A DNA stretch of 64,000 nucleotides from Carposina sasakii (Eukaryota > Arthropoda > Insecta > Lepidoptera > Carposinidae), in NCBI GenBank assembly GCA_014607495.2, contig CP053160.1, positions 4,588,001 to 4,652,000 of the forward strand, read 5' to 3'. The notes beneath the pieces were generated by a model. The model worked only from the letters and a program-made list of their open reading frames with translations. It was not told where the DNA came from and did no database searches. Of this stretch, positions 1-9,930 are shown in pieces. A program made the position numbers and the translations under genes. Position 1 is the first letter of the stretch. Each line of letters begins with the position of its first letter.

Positions 1-21
1 CTAAAAAGCTTTTTCTACTCG

Positions 22-34
22 CCACTAGATGGCA
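22..34 (+). promoter_or_regulatory. CTCF-like motif
   Basis: CCACTAGATGGCA fits the CTCF core consensus CCASYAGATGGCGC except at the end. A related CTAGATGACG follows about 30 bp later. Binding is inferred from sequence alone. Confidence 0.3.
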
Positions 35-1085
35 ATATATAGTTTACTATGTTAACACTAGATGACGGTATGAAAGATGTCTTTGCAGTAATTTGTAACG
101 GTAATTACAATTTGCCATTGTTTTTTAAGACTTATTTAAAATTCAGAGGCAGAATGAGGCTTATTTTTAGTTCTTTCAGAAATTTATAACAAAAACGTAA
201 TTTTAGATACTTATTAAGTTTAGTCATAGAAAATTCCTCTATGGTTTAGTATAGTGTATAGTTCCGATGGATCATAGCGCTAGTTACTATGTGTATGACA
301 TTTTCTGTTTCACTGACAAAAAATATTAGTTCCGAAATCAGGCATAGGAACTATTCTATGAAACGGACAATAGGTGTCTGGTAAATATTATCAGACCGAT
401 AATTTTTTATATTTTTATGCAAGAAATTATTTATTTGCTTAGTCCAGTAGAAAGAAACGGCTGGCAATGTAGAGTTAATTAAGTACCTAGGTAGATATAT
501 CTCAGAATAACAGGTGTATTAAATTAAATAGATATTTGGCTCATTTGCAGATAAATTTCAAATTAACTGTTTGCGACTCAAACCCAGCCCGGCATTTGCG
601 TGTACCTACCTAGGAATCTACTATACTATAAGTAAGCTGCCCATATTCTATAACTCGCGATAAAGATTATTTAATACGCATTTGGTGTAAATGAGCTTTA
701 AAGTTCCACACAACCCCATATAGTTAATATCCGCTAATATTAAGCGTATTTACAGGAAGTATGGTTTACCACCACTGTCCTATTTACACATTAGAGCGCG
801 GGTCATTCTATTTACTTTAGGACCACATAAAATTGATGACAAATAATAGTTAAATCACGGACCTCGTAACTTTTACGACGCTTTCTGCGTGGCTTAATTA
901 AAAGAATATGTCCGACCGACGCCCGGCGAGGGCTGGTTTCGCGGGGGGCGGAGATGCAAACAGTGTGCTAAGCTTAACTTCAACTAACCTTCGATACTTG
1001 CCAATGGATTCCTAGATTTGGATCTGTTAAATAAACCTTTAACCAGGGATCTCCACATTCCAAGATTGTACCAGCTGGTTTTGAA

Positions 1086-1093
1086 TGACGTCA
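1086..1093. promoter_or_regulatory. Palindromic CRE (TGACGTCA)
   Basis: A perfect 8-bp ATF/CREB site in the context AATGACGTCATT. It is one of five perfect copies in the window, and no promoter is seen beside it. Confidence 0.3.
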
Positions 1094-1834
1094 TTATTCC
1101 AATTTTTATCAATGTAGGACGACGAATTGGCTATTTGTCTATAAATGTGGCTGTATTCTGTTGTTTGTAGTTTTAATATATGTACTTACAAAAACTAGAT
1201 GACGAGAATCTGGTCCCATGTATTTATTTTGAGAGTGCTGGGCTTACTCAGCTTAGGAAATTTCATGTAACTATAATTTATTAATAGATATTATATTGCT
1301 TAGTAGCTAATTAATCTACAGACGTGAATGTCATACATACTACCTACTTACCTATAACAGATAGATTTCAGATTTCAGATTGGAACTAAGTGATCGATTT
1401 CATTACTAAATTGCTTTCAGTAAGTTTCCATAGATAAACCATGATTACTACGGTAACTACCCCTTATACCCCTAGCTATAGATATTATTATAATGTAGGT
1501 ACCTGTAGCTACTTCTCATAAATATTGCGAGTGCCTCAGGGACGATAACTACTTCATCACAATGTGGTTGAACACATAATAGTAGCTACACACAGCTCGC
1601 AAGCTAGTTACGTTGTTATAGCTCGCTGAGTTTATTCAACTTGAGGTCCCTCGAGCAAAACTTGCTGCCGTGTGTTTGGTTGGAAACAAGCGTGGAGCTC
1701 GCGGATAATTTGAAAAGTTCACAATCACCTGTACCGACTGCAACTTCAGCACAATTTCCTGTCGAATTAATGGTCTGTCAATATTGTAGTCTTCCATTAC
1801 AGGTTGTAGTGCAAACAGCCAATAAAACGAGCAA

Positions 1835-1847
1835 CGCCATCTAGCGG
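1835..1847 (-). promoter_or_regulatory. CTCF-like motif
   Basis: The minus strand reads CCGCTAGATGGCG, a close match to the CTCF core. It lies at the edge of a short GC-rich patch (1845-1880). Confidence 0.3.
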
Positions 1848-2844
1848 CCGGTTTATGAGAGTTTGGCGCCGCCGCCGGTTGCTGAGTGGCTTTTCCGATG
1901 GGATTTCTAGATTTTCTTTTGTGGATGAGTGTTCTACATTTTAATGTTCAAAAGCTTTTAACTTACAGTACTTATAATATGATTATTTGTTTTAACTATA
2001 CAATGATACTTATATAACGTGCTTTCGCCAAAACTTATAACAAATCTGCTAATTTTGTCTATTTCAGTAGGTATACCAACCAACTTAAGTACCGTACCGT
2101 TAATACTACGAAACAACAATCATCTAACTTTTAAACTAATTAGAACCATCATTATTATACTTCTCATATTACCTAGGTAGAGGGACTAAAGTTATGTTAG
2201 GTAGGGGCCCTAAGTTAGAAGTTTAGGATGCTTAGCTAGCCCTTGACCAGATAAAAGAATGAAATACCTAGTTGATTAAATACCTAGTGCTCAGAAGATC
2301 ATTTGGTGAATCCGTAAATATTAATTATTTTTACCTACATACGAATAACAAAACCATTCCATATTATGAAGAGCGACATTCAATTTGACAAACACATTTG
2401 AATATCCATTTTCAGTTGAGCAATAGTAATACGCGGAAACAAACAAATTGACAGAATAACAAGTGCTATTATGTTTCGGACGGCTAATAAGCCAGCATGG
2501 AGATAGTGGTCCTTCTGCAGCTGGCAGTTTACTGGCAGGACAGCCAGCGCCCCGCCGCGGCGTCTGTCAACAACATTACTATGCAACAAACAAATAATAA
2601 TAAATAGAAAACGTTATGTCCTACTGAGATTGTAACTTAATCTAAATATTCATATTGGAATTATACTTACATCAAGTTTCTTGGAGCTATTTTATACGGT
2701 AACAATGTAATGTGTCAAATCTGACAAATGCCAATAACATTGACGATTTCACGATGACGTTACAATATCACAAATGAAGCACGAACGGACTAAGGTAGTT
2801 CAATTCAATGTAAGTAGGACTTGAATTATTTGACCAAACTTTTT

Positions 2845-2975
2845 CTGTGCTGATGCGGGACGTCAGAATATATCAGCTGCATTATCGACTAAGGAACGTG
2901 GGGGCATTTTCTCAGGCGATAAGCAGCTCCCAATTCGTCACTGACTATTTACACAGATCCTCCCGGTATGCTAAA
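2845..2975 (+). repeat. SINE-like family B, internally deleted copy
   Basis: The segment starts CTGTGCTGATGCGGGACG and matches the complete family B copy at 41774-42008 through the TCAGCTGCAT and GACTAAGGAAC segments. It lacks about 25 bp between them, and has no (TATG)n tail. Confidence 0.55.
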
Positions 2976-3360
2976 TAACCATTTTATTATTATGATATTC
3001 ATGTATTTATGTAATTCTATTGAACAATATAAATGAAAGCTCGAAATTACTTACTTAATTAGTTACTTTTACACTTCTTTTACACAACTACACCCTGGTT
3101 GAATATCTCTTATTTTATCTGTGGCTCACCCATTAAGCTCAACTTGGCTGATGCAATGCCGTGCCACCAGCCATGAATAGTGTTTAAATTGATATCGGAA
3201 TCTGAGCTAGCATTGAAATCCGCGCGACAACCTCAGATTAAATACCTAATACAGTAGTCACAGGCTCGAGTCGCTACGAAGCCGACAATTCAATAAGAGA
3301 GGCATTTTAGAATTTTCCATCGTCCGCGTCCTTTATTACGTCGCCGGTCTATCGTTAACT

Positions 3361-3370
3361 GTGACGTCAC
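3361..3370. promoter_or_regulatory. Palindromic CRE (GTGACGTCAC)
   Basis: A ten-base palindrome containing the full CRE. It lies about 140 bp from the Helitron-like element at 3510 and is probably not part of it. The same ten-mer recurs at 7534 and 60967. Confidence 0.3.
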
Positions 3371-3509
3371 CATGAATTACTTTACGTAACGTAGGCAATA
3401 TAAGGTCGACTTACTAGTTCCTTTTTCATACACCGTCCCTTGCAAGCTTTGTAGATTATATGACCTAATAACATCAATTCATTAAAGAGTACACTACATT
3501 TATTAGTTA

Positions 3510-3745
3510 CTAGAGGACGCCCGCGACTCCGTCCACGTGGACTACAGAAAAAACAAAATGTCGAAATTATCCCGGATAAAAACTTTTTCCCGGGATAAAA
3601 AGTAGCATATATGTTAAGTGGGACCTGTCACAATATATTCCTGAAAACTGCATCGAAATCGGTTCAGCCGTTTCTGAAATTAGCGTGCACAAACGCACAG
3701 ACAAACTGACAAACCGACATACATACATATAATACATATAATCAC
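3510..3745 (-). mobile_element. Non-autonomous Helitron-like element
   Basis: On the minus strand it ends GTCGCGGGCGTCCTCTAG followed by T, the CTAG|T terminus of lepidopteran Helitrons. It carries the usual internal text (ACGGCTGAACCGATTTCG, ATCCCGGGAAAAAG). The 5' end is blurred by a (CATA)n stretch. The same 3' end occurs at 28928 (minus) and 39976 (plus). It contains no Rep/helicase coding sequence. Confidence 0.6.
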
Positions 3746-3810
3746 GCCTTTATCTCTTACGGGGTAGGCAGAGCACCAAGGGCCGATAGAACCATATATT
3801 ATAGTGCCAC
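3746..3810 (+). repeat. Fragment of a moth interspersed repeat
   Basis: The segment ATCACGCCTTTATCTCTT..GGGGTAGGCAGAGC is a phrase I know from lepidopteran repeats. The fragment sits between two CAGACAAA-type stretches of the neighbouring element, so it may be nested. The family is not resolved. Confidence 0.35.
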
Positions 3811-3971
3811 AAACCGACAAACAGACAAAAATTCCAAAAATCATTCTTTTGGGTACTATTGCGTTTATAAAGGTCTCCTATAATATTTTTTCTTATATGT
3901 CTTCCATGTACAGACAGCGACCCGTTACATTTTTATTATATCTATAGGAGATATAGATAGATTTACTTATA

Positions 3972-4534
3972 CAGGATGTGGGTGATAGCCAGGCAAATAC
4001 TGAAATGCTAAACAAGTACCATTGTGTTGACTTTACGACAGAGTTATTACTCGCAGGAAATGTATGTATTTTTGATTTGATTATCAGAAATCTTTGCTCT
4101 CTGCGCCAATTGTATCGGGCGATCCTGTGACTAATTAAATAGGCTTATTGGTTATTGTGTAACACATTGCTGTTTTTTGGATCACTTGTGTGTGACTCTC
4201 CATTAGGGTTGATTAGTTATTTGAACTTTTTTTTGAAAATCATCTTTTCGGTTCATCATCGTCATCATTTACAGCTCTGAGAAGTCCACTGTTGGACATC
4301 TCAGGGATCCCCCAATAACCTTCCACTCCGATCGGTCGGAAGTAGCCTGCATCTTTTGGTTAAAATTTTATTTTTAAGTCATTATCTAAGGCCTAATTAA
4401 ACGAAGTAAATTCTTTTTTTCTGAAAAGATGTCGGAAAATTTTAGAATTTTCCTGAAAAGTGTTTTCAGTGTTTTCCGCCTCAGAATCATAGTCATGGTA
4501 TCAATATTTGCCTGGCTGTCACAAACATACCCTG
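3972..4534. mobile_element. TA-flanked MITE (563 bp) with about 33-bp terminal inverted repeats
   Basis: The left end CAGGATGTGGGTGATAGC and the inverted right end CAGGGTATGTTTGTGACAGC both continue into AGCCAGGCAAATAYTGA, giving inverted repeats of about 33 bp with a few differences. TA flanks both sides (3970-3971 and 4535-4536), as for Tc1/mariner-type insertion. There is no transposase. A separate retroposon tail (4254-4356) is embedded inside. Confidence 0.7.
4254..4356 (-). repeat. (GAT)n-tailed retroposon fragment, family C, nested in the MITE
   Basis: On the minus strand it reads GCAGGCTACTTCCGACCG..GTCCAACAGTGGACTTCTCAG and ends in a GATGATGA tail. The same text occurs at 29905-30007 and 54253-54351. 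It looks like the 3' end of a non-LTR element or SINE. Confidence 0.6.
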
Positions 4535-4612
4535 TATATTTATTTATACTATTTCAAATTCAAATTATAATTTTAGCGTGAACAAAAATCAAGTACAAAA
4601 AAAGGGTTTGTG

Positions 4613-4685
4613 TACCCCTGGTGGGACTCGAACCCACAATCCCCGGCTTAGGAGGCCGATGCCTTATCCATTAGGCCACAGGGGC
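4613..4685 (-). tRNA. tRNA-Arg-CCT: tRNA-Arg, anticodon CCT
   Basis: Read on the minus strand, this 73-nt segment folds into a full cloverleaf. The acceptor GCCCCTG pairs with CAGGGGT, with one G-U pair at the end. The D arm is GCCTAATGGATAAGGC. The anticodon stem TCGGC/GCCGG encloses loop CTCCTAA, so the anticodon is CCT, which reads AGG arginine codons. The T arm is GTGGG TTCGAGT CCCAC and the discriminator base is A. Both internal polymerase III promoter boxes (A and B) are therefore intact. Just downstream on the minus strand is a run of seven T, a normal polymerase III terminator. No intron is present and CCA is not encoded, as expected for a eukaryotic nuclear tRNA. It lies about 1.06 kb from tRNA-Lys on the same strand. 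It looks functional. Confidence 0.97.
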
Positions 4686-5741
4686 GGTGGGAGCAGTAGC
4701 GAAATAAAGTACCGAGCTAGGCGTAAACTTTCTGGATAAAATAACTCTTGCCTCATGAATCTGGAACCTAGAAAACTAAAAAAACCTTTTCTGTTATAAT
4801 AATGTATTATTTTTTATTGTATAATTCGTTTTTCCCTTTAATTAGGTCTCAAATCGAAAAACGAAATCATGTATAATTTTTGAAAATGTCGATTAAGTAC
4901 CTACCAAGGATAGTTAGATTTTTTAAAGTATAGACAAACTAATGTAGGCAACAACCAACAACTTACTAACAAAAACGAACAGATGCTGATAAAATCCGTG
5001 GTAAAAAGAGCAGTATAGCAAATAGCTTAACACAATATACCCCCGAGCCTCTATGCCCCGAGTATGCCGCGACTGCCTAGAGCCTTTACTTACTTATTAT
5101 AGTGGAAGGCCTCCAGCTTCTATTTAGATATCAGCCGAACGCGCTAAGAGCTTTTCCGAGCCGTTTTATTGCGTATTGTTGGTCTGGAATGTACTAACGA
5201 TGTCTGGATGTAGGTACGAGTACCTAGTTGTATGTGCCCTATACCTACCTACTAATCCTTTTTATCTAGATACAGTTTTGCATCTGCATCTGTCCCTTCT
5301 AGACAATAAAAACACTATTCGGAATAAAAAGCTGCTTTATTTCATGATACTCAAATGATAAATAAGGTGGACCCTACATTATCATGCAGGTACCTACTAG
5401 GGTATTTTTTGTAACATTGATACATTTGTTAGGTGTAGGTGTAATAAAATAACAAACATTATTCATTTAAATCTTTTAAACAGAATCTACTTACTAACCT
5501 TAATTGTCTGCTAAATAAATACTAAATAACCAATAACCTACGAACTAAAATTATTTGCAATAATAACTAAACCTACGTAAAAAAAATATATTTCTTACAC
5601 TTTATTTACTTACTTGAAATCTCAATATTTTATTTCAAAAGTAACGGTTCATAGTTCATAACCAAAGAATAAAAATCTTGTTATCATAACAAACAGGTAT
5701 GTAAACGTGTTACAGTTAAAATAATAAAAAAACAAAAAAGC
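4686..5741. other. Spacer between the two tRNA genes
   Basis: AT-rich DNA with one GC-richer patch (5040-5110). No gene or recognised repeat was seen. The 60-codon frame at 5176 resembles nothing known. Confidence 0.5.
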
Positions 5742-5814
5742 CGCCCGAACAGGGACTTGAACCCTGGACCCTTGGATTAAAAGTCCAATGCTCTACCGAC
5801 TGAGCTATCCGGGC
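5742..5814 (-). tRNA. tRNA-Lys-TTT: tRNA-Lys, anticodon TTT
   Basis: This is a 73-nt cloverleaf on the minus strand. The acceptor GCCCGGA pairs fully with TTCGGGC (one G-U) and the discriminator is G. The D arm is GCTC AGTCGGTA GAGC. The anticodon stem TTGGA/TCCAA encloses loop CTTTTAA, giving anticodon TTT for lysine AAA/AAG codons. The T arm is CAGGG TTCAAGT CCCTG. The A box and B box are intact. Minus-strand downstream sequence begins with CTTTTTTG followed by a second long T run, a strong polymerase III stop. There is no intron. All stems are intact, so this should be an active gene, not a pseudogene. Confidence 0.97.
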
Positions 5815-6696
5815 TAATGCGTGGTGTTGTGAAATAGCGTAACAACTACATTGGGGTACTTACGTCGTTTTAAAATTAAATAATATAATTAGTACATATT
5901 TAAAGGTCGTTTATCGGGTCAGACTAAATGTCATTGATCTCTACATTCGCATACACTATTCACGTACTTATATAAAGAAATTATGCTGTTTATTTTGTTA
6001 CATCCTATTTTTTTGTTTATTTAATATCAAAGTATGTACATACTTAAAAATATTTTTAACGATCTAAATCTTATTTATTATTTTGATAATACGATGCGCT
6101 GATGAATTTTTGCATTTTATAAGTTTTTATTGCATTTCGATTTCTATAGCTATTATATTCTGTTAGATTGTTATTAAGATGTGTTTAAACATCTTGAATT
6201 TACAGCCAAATGCAATAAAATATATATTATTCACTTTATCAACATAATTAATTGTTGGTACTTACTTATTTTTTAAACACCGCCATCTTACTTTGGTATA
6301 ACTTCCAATTAGTTTCTTCAATATGTTTGTTTTTAAATCATTACCCTTAGACAGGTAAATATGGTTCAATAAGTATTTTCAAAATAAAATTAAATAATAA
6401 TAAATTAATTACATACTTACAAAAAGTATGTAGAGTACAATGCACTACATAAATTTTCCATAGGGCCCTCTTTCATACAGCACCAAATAATAAAGCTAGC
6501 TATGACGTGTTGTCAAGTCGTCTGGCCCTCGTTGTGGACTCGACAGAAATAGAATGTGGTGCATTCGGATCGATAGCACAGGTAGGTCAAACATGGAGCT
6601 ATCAATAGCTGATAAAGATGGGCCTTATAAGGGGTGCATTTTTATAGCTTTAATAGCTTGTAGACATGCTGCCGCCGGTGGCCGACGGGCCTTATT

Positions 6697-6989
6697 AGGG
6701 TTGCGTATCTAAAGGTTAAACAATTAAATTTAAGACACAATTACTAAAACTTTGCTGTCCGTGTGTCCGTCTATCTGTCTGTCATGAGGTTGTTTCTCAT
6801 GAACGACGATAGCTTGATAGTTTGAAATTTTCGCAAATGATGTATGTCTGTTGCTTTTATAACAACGGATGCTTAAAACTAAATAACTATTTGCCCCTTG
6901 CAATAAGTACAACAAACGTGAGCTTTTCCCGTGACATAATAGTGTGTTATCATCCGTGCGTGAGTTCTACTCACACTTGGCCAGTTTTT
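6697..6989 (-). mobile_element. GGGTTCCGT-type lepidopteran repeat, degenerate copy
   Basis: On the minus strand it starts at a GGCCAAGTGTGAGTAGAACT block, continues through the ATGAGAAAC..GACAGACAGATAG segment and ends TACGCAACCCTA. A second copy, 18064-18668, has the better preserved ends (AAGTGCGAG and ACGGAACCCTA). The family is widespread in moths and butterflies, but I cannot name its superfamily. Confidence 0.55.
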
Positions 6990-7249
6990 AATACTGAGCC
7001 TAACTAGACATAAACAGACAATAAGTAAATGATATACCTATAATTTAAATATTACCTAATCTAACAGTGACGTGATTCATCTAAGCCCTCTAACGATAAA
7101 TTTTAATGATGTAAAAGTTCTATTAATCAAATTCTGCAACTATTCAACTAGACAATTACAGTAAATTATTGACAATTTAAGTTTAGGCACATAGGATATT
7201 TCACGAGCATAATTTTAACTACCTACTTTACCTCCATGCTACCTACTAT

Positions 7250-7357
7250 TCATTTATTTACATCTGTCCCCGCTATACTGAGCGTGGTTGCGAGATCTCA
7301 TGTATGATACTGCAGTTTTGTACACACCGCATACACATACAAATATGTATGTATGTA
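7250..7357 (+). repeat. SINE-like family B, 5'-truncated copy with (TATG)n tail
   Basis: It matches the 3' half of the full copy at 41774-42008 (CATCTGTCC..TTATA..GTAGCTG..ATGAT..TGCAGTT) and ends in the same TATGTATGTATGTATA tail. The 5' truncation fits LINE-driven retroposition. Confidence 0.6.
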
Positions 7358-7533
7358 TAATTTTCTGAGACAGAAAGAGATTTAACGACTTCACAAGCTT
7401 AAAATAGAAAATTGTCCACCAAGCAAAATAGACTGCTTCCTACAATTTCAATGAAAGGAAGATTATTGAATGAAAGATTTATCCATAAATAGAAATTGCG
7501 AGAAGTATCAGTTTTCATCTGAGGTGCAGGTTT

Positions 7534-7543
7534 GTGACGTCAC
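7534..7543. promoter_or_regulatory. Palindromic CRE (GTGACGTCAC)
   Basis: The same ten-base palindrome as at 3361 and 60967, in unique DNA between repeats. Confidence 0.3.
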
Positions 7544-7713
7544 AAGCTTCCGATGAAACCTCGGATTACCTCTATAATGAACCGCCCACAGATAATGCAT
7601 CAGGAGTACAATCATGATTTCGTAGGTAATAATTATTGATAGTTTAATTGATTGCTTGGTTTATAGCAGACTTGGATGCTCTGGCACTAATTTTGTAATA
7701 TGTAAGTATGTAC

Positions 7714-7992
7714 TCGTATAATATAAAAGTCTCGTATCGCGGTGTTTGTTATCAAACTGTTTTTATGGAACGATTTTTATGAAATTTTCTATGTACATTT
7801 GGTAGGTCTGAGAATAGGTCGTAACAAACAATTTTTTTAAATATTTGCATGCACGGTTTGCAGCGGTCGTGGGTTCGATTCCCACTCGGGTGAGGAATTT
7901 TTTCAATTTTCTTTATTAATAATTTTATATTTTTTTTAATATTCCACGCAATAGGCGACATCCACGCAAGCGGAACCGCGGACAACAGCTAG
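7714..7992 (+). mobile_element. Helitron-like element carrying a SINE fragment
   Basis: The 3' end GCGGACAACAGCTAG|T is the standard terminus of lepidopteran Helitrons, and the left end begins TCGTATAATATAAAAGT. Inside (about 7847-7940) is a piece of the tRNA-derived SINE seen complete at 53640-53741: GCACGGTTTGC, GTCGTGGGTTCGATTCCCAC, CTCGGGTGA and the same AT-rich tail. The base before TC is C, not the usual A, so the left end is uncertain. The 77-codon reverse frame is an artefact of this element. Confidence 0.55.
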
Positions 7993-8220
7993 TAATTGAT
8001 AATAACTAAACGACTAAGTCGAACGGCTAAGGAGTGGAATGCACTTTTTGCCGATGTATTTCCCGAGCACTACAACATTGGTCTCTTCAAAGCTAGAGTG
8101 AATAGGCACTTTCTAGGCAAACATGTACCACCCTAGGCCGCATCTTGCTTAACATCAGGCACGATCGACGAAAATATTGTGTCCAGTGCCAACGCATGGC
8201 ACGCGTGCTATTAGTCCCCT

Positions 8221-8468
8221 TCTTCTTCTCCTTCAGCCTATTGCAGTCCACTGCTGGAGGTAGGCCTCCTCCAGGGCACGCCATAAGGCTACTGCCACAT
8301 TGGGGGGTTTTGCCCATAGTCACCACGCTGGGCAGGCGGGTTGTGACCGCAGTGTGATTTTCGGACTATGTTGTCAGTACAGGAGGCGCTGCTGCCCGCC
8401 TCCCGGAAACCCTTAATCGCCTCGTACGATACCCACGGGCACCACGCGGCTTGGTGGCGGCTCAATGA
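8221..8468 (-). mobile_element. Retroposon family A, near full-length copy
   Basis: The minus strand carries the family's order of blocks: GCGTGGTGCCCGTGGGTATC, GTACGAGGCGATTAAGGG, GTGACTATGGGC, GGCGTGCCCTGG, TCCAGCAGTGGACTGCAATA, then a GAAGGAGAAGAAGA tail. It is flanked by TTAGTCCCCT (8211-8220) and TTGGTCCCCT (8469-8478), a 9/10 target duplication. Other copies are at 20911, 55375 and 62427. Confidence 0.7.
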
Positions 8469-8506
8469 TTGGTCCCCTGGAATAGAATATTTTTAATTAG
8501 AAAATT

Positions 8507-8518
8507 ACACACACACAC
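8507..8518. repeat. (AC)6 microsatellite
   Basis: Six AC units, just downstream of the family A retroposon. Confidence 0.8.
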
Positions 8519-8519
8519 A

Positions 8520-9540
8520 TACAAACATGATAGCAAGAGAATAAGAAAAAGTGGACCAATATCGTATTGAAAATTGTAGGTATCTACTCGTATATAGGTA
8601 CCTAACTATATCCAATTTTTATTATGAAATGATGATGGTGCCCGCCCAGCATAGGTTACCTAGTTTATATGTGTGTGTATGCATCGCGTAATCCCGTAAA
8701 CATATAAATACCATTGTATTAACGAAGGCTTTGAATTAGAGAGGATTGTTTGTTGTTGACCGAGGGTACGAGTATTAGGTTGTGCAACGTTTGTCCTTTA
8801 CCTTATTACCTGTGTTTTTATATTTACCTAAAGGTAAATTTGTTGGTTAGGTCATTTTATGTTTGGCTGCATGAATTTTCATAATGACTACCAAATCTTT
8901 ATAGTATCTATGCACCTGACCACATCTAACGTTTGTCAGAACGATCGAGGTAATCTTAAAATTACTGACTTGTAGGATTTTTGATACGGCGGCACCGAAT
9001 ACCTAATGGACAGTGCTTTGAAATGTCTCCTCACCAACCTTTATCATTTAGTTTAATTTTAGGACATTGAAAACGTGATTGTTTATAACTATTTAGCTAA
9101 ATTAGCGATTATTATACCAAGAAGGTATCATAAAAAAAAAAAATTTAAGTAAATCTACTTTATAACTTACCTATATAACTTAATTATCTATTTTATTTTA
9201 GACATAATTTAAGTAAAGTAATGATGTACCTACTTAACAAGTGCTCACCCATTTCATACAACGTTTTTCAACACTTTTGTAACAATGTCTCGTGCAGGTA
9301 CCGGGTGTTTTCAGTGACTTTTCACAATCTGTTATCAAACTAGAAATAAGATTTTTTTATGAACTTCATCCCTTATTGCGCGAAAGCTCCGCGAAACAGG
9401 CGTAAACCTAAATGATTTATAAAAATAAACGGCTCATTTAAGGTCTTATACAGAATTTCCAATTAAGGATTCTTCAGACCGAGTAGGAGTCGCGGGCTGC
9501 ACGCAGCGATCACTCACTTGCACTTTTAATTAATTTATTT
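8520..9540. other. Non-coding DNA upstream of the promoter candidate
   Basis: AT-rich with TACCTA runs and an A11 run at about 9134. GC content rises from about 9480 as the promoter is approached. No gene or known repeat was seen. Confidence 0.5.
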
Positions 9541-9596
9541 ATCGAGTTGCTGAATCGACGGCGCAACTCGGGCCGACGCCCCGCCCCGCCGCCGGC

Positions 9597-9604
9597 TATA
9601 TAAA
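9597..9604 (+). promoter_or_regulatory. TATA box of a candidate RNA polymerase II core promoter
   Basis: The sequence TATATAAA sits in an otherwise GC-rich stretch. Its TATAAA part begins 31 bp upstream of the A in an initiator-type TCAGTT at 9628-9633. This is the standard TATA-to-start spacing in animals, and TCAGTT matches the arthropod initiator consensus TCAKTY. I do not see a good downstream promoter element (RGWYV) at +28. A match to two elements at the right distance, followed by a splice donor, makes this the best polymerase II promoter in the window. No transcript data were available. Confidence 0.55.
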
Positions 9605-9629
9605 CTGTTATCGGAAGGCGCCGTCCGTC

Positions 9630-9801
9630 AGTTTTCTCAGGGAAGCCGTCGGGCCCGGCCGCCCGCCCCGGGGAAAATGTTTCGGAAGGACGAGGGTTAC
9701 TATTTGATTTTTTAAAATAAAAATGTAAGATAAAATATTTTTGGGTGGGAGTTGTGTGTAGGGTCGGTCCGGAGTGGCAGCGTGCAGGCTGTGACCTTGA
9801 G
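9630..9801 (+). other. Candidate non-coding first exon (5' leader) of an unidentified gene
   Basis: If transcription starts at the initiator A (9630), a 172-nt GC-rich leader runs to 9801 and ends in GAG|GTGAGT, a near-consensus 5' splice site with the donor GT at 9802. The leader has only tiny open frames. An ATG at 9677 opens 12 codons (MFRKDEGYYLIF, stop), and an ATG near 9722 is followed at once by TAA. That fits an untranslated first exon with upstream ORFs, with the main coding region further downstream after splicing. The 137-codon reading frame on the opposite strand (9510-9923) looks like a by-product of high GC. I could not find exon 2, so the gene is unknown. Confidence 0.4.
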
Positions 9802-9930
9802 GTGAGTACCGTCCATCGCCACCGGCGCCGGCTCCAGCTGTTCGCCCGACATCGGGACATTTCGAACCGTATTATGTTATTTAGTGCCGCTTCCTTGTGC
9901 ACTTTGCTCGCGAGCATGTTCAAACTTTAA

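Larger units (their letters stand above)
1..2844. other. Non-coding, unique AT-rich DNA
   Basis: I see no gene here. Contents are two CTCF-like motifs, one CRE, short GC-rich patches (about 915-955, 1845-1880, 2545-2575) and many TACCTA-type repeats typical of moth DNA. The 67- and 69-codon frames match nothing I know. Confidence 0.6.

Noticed and set aside
9510..9923. 137-codon open frame on the minus strand, the longest in the window
   Set aside because: It lies antisense to the GC-rich promoter and leader region, where stop codons are rare. The peptide is low-complexity Arg/Pro/Gly with no known domain.
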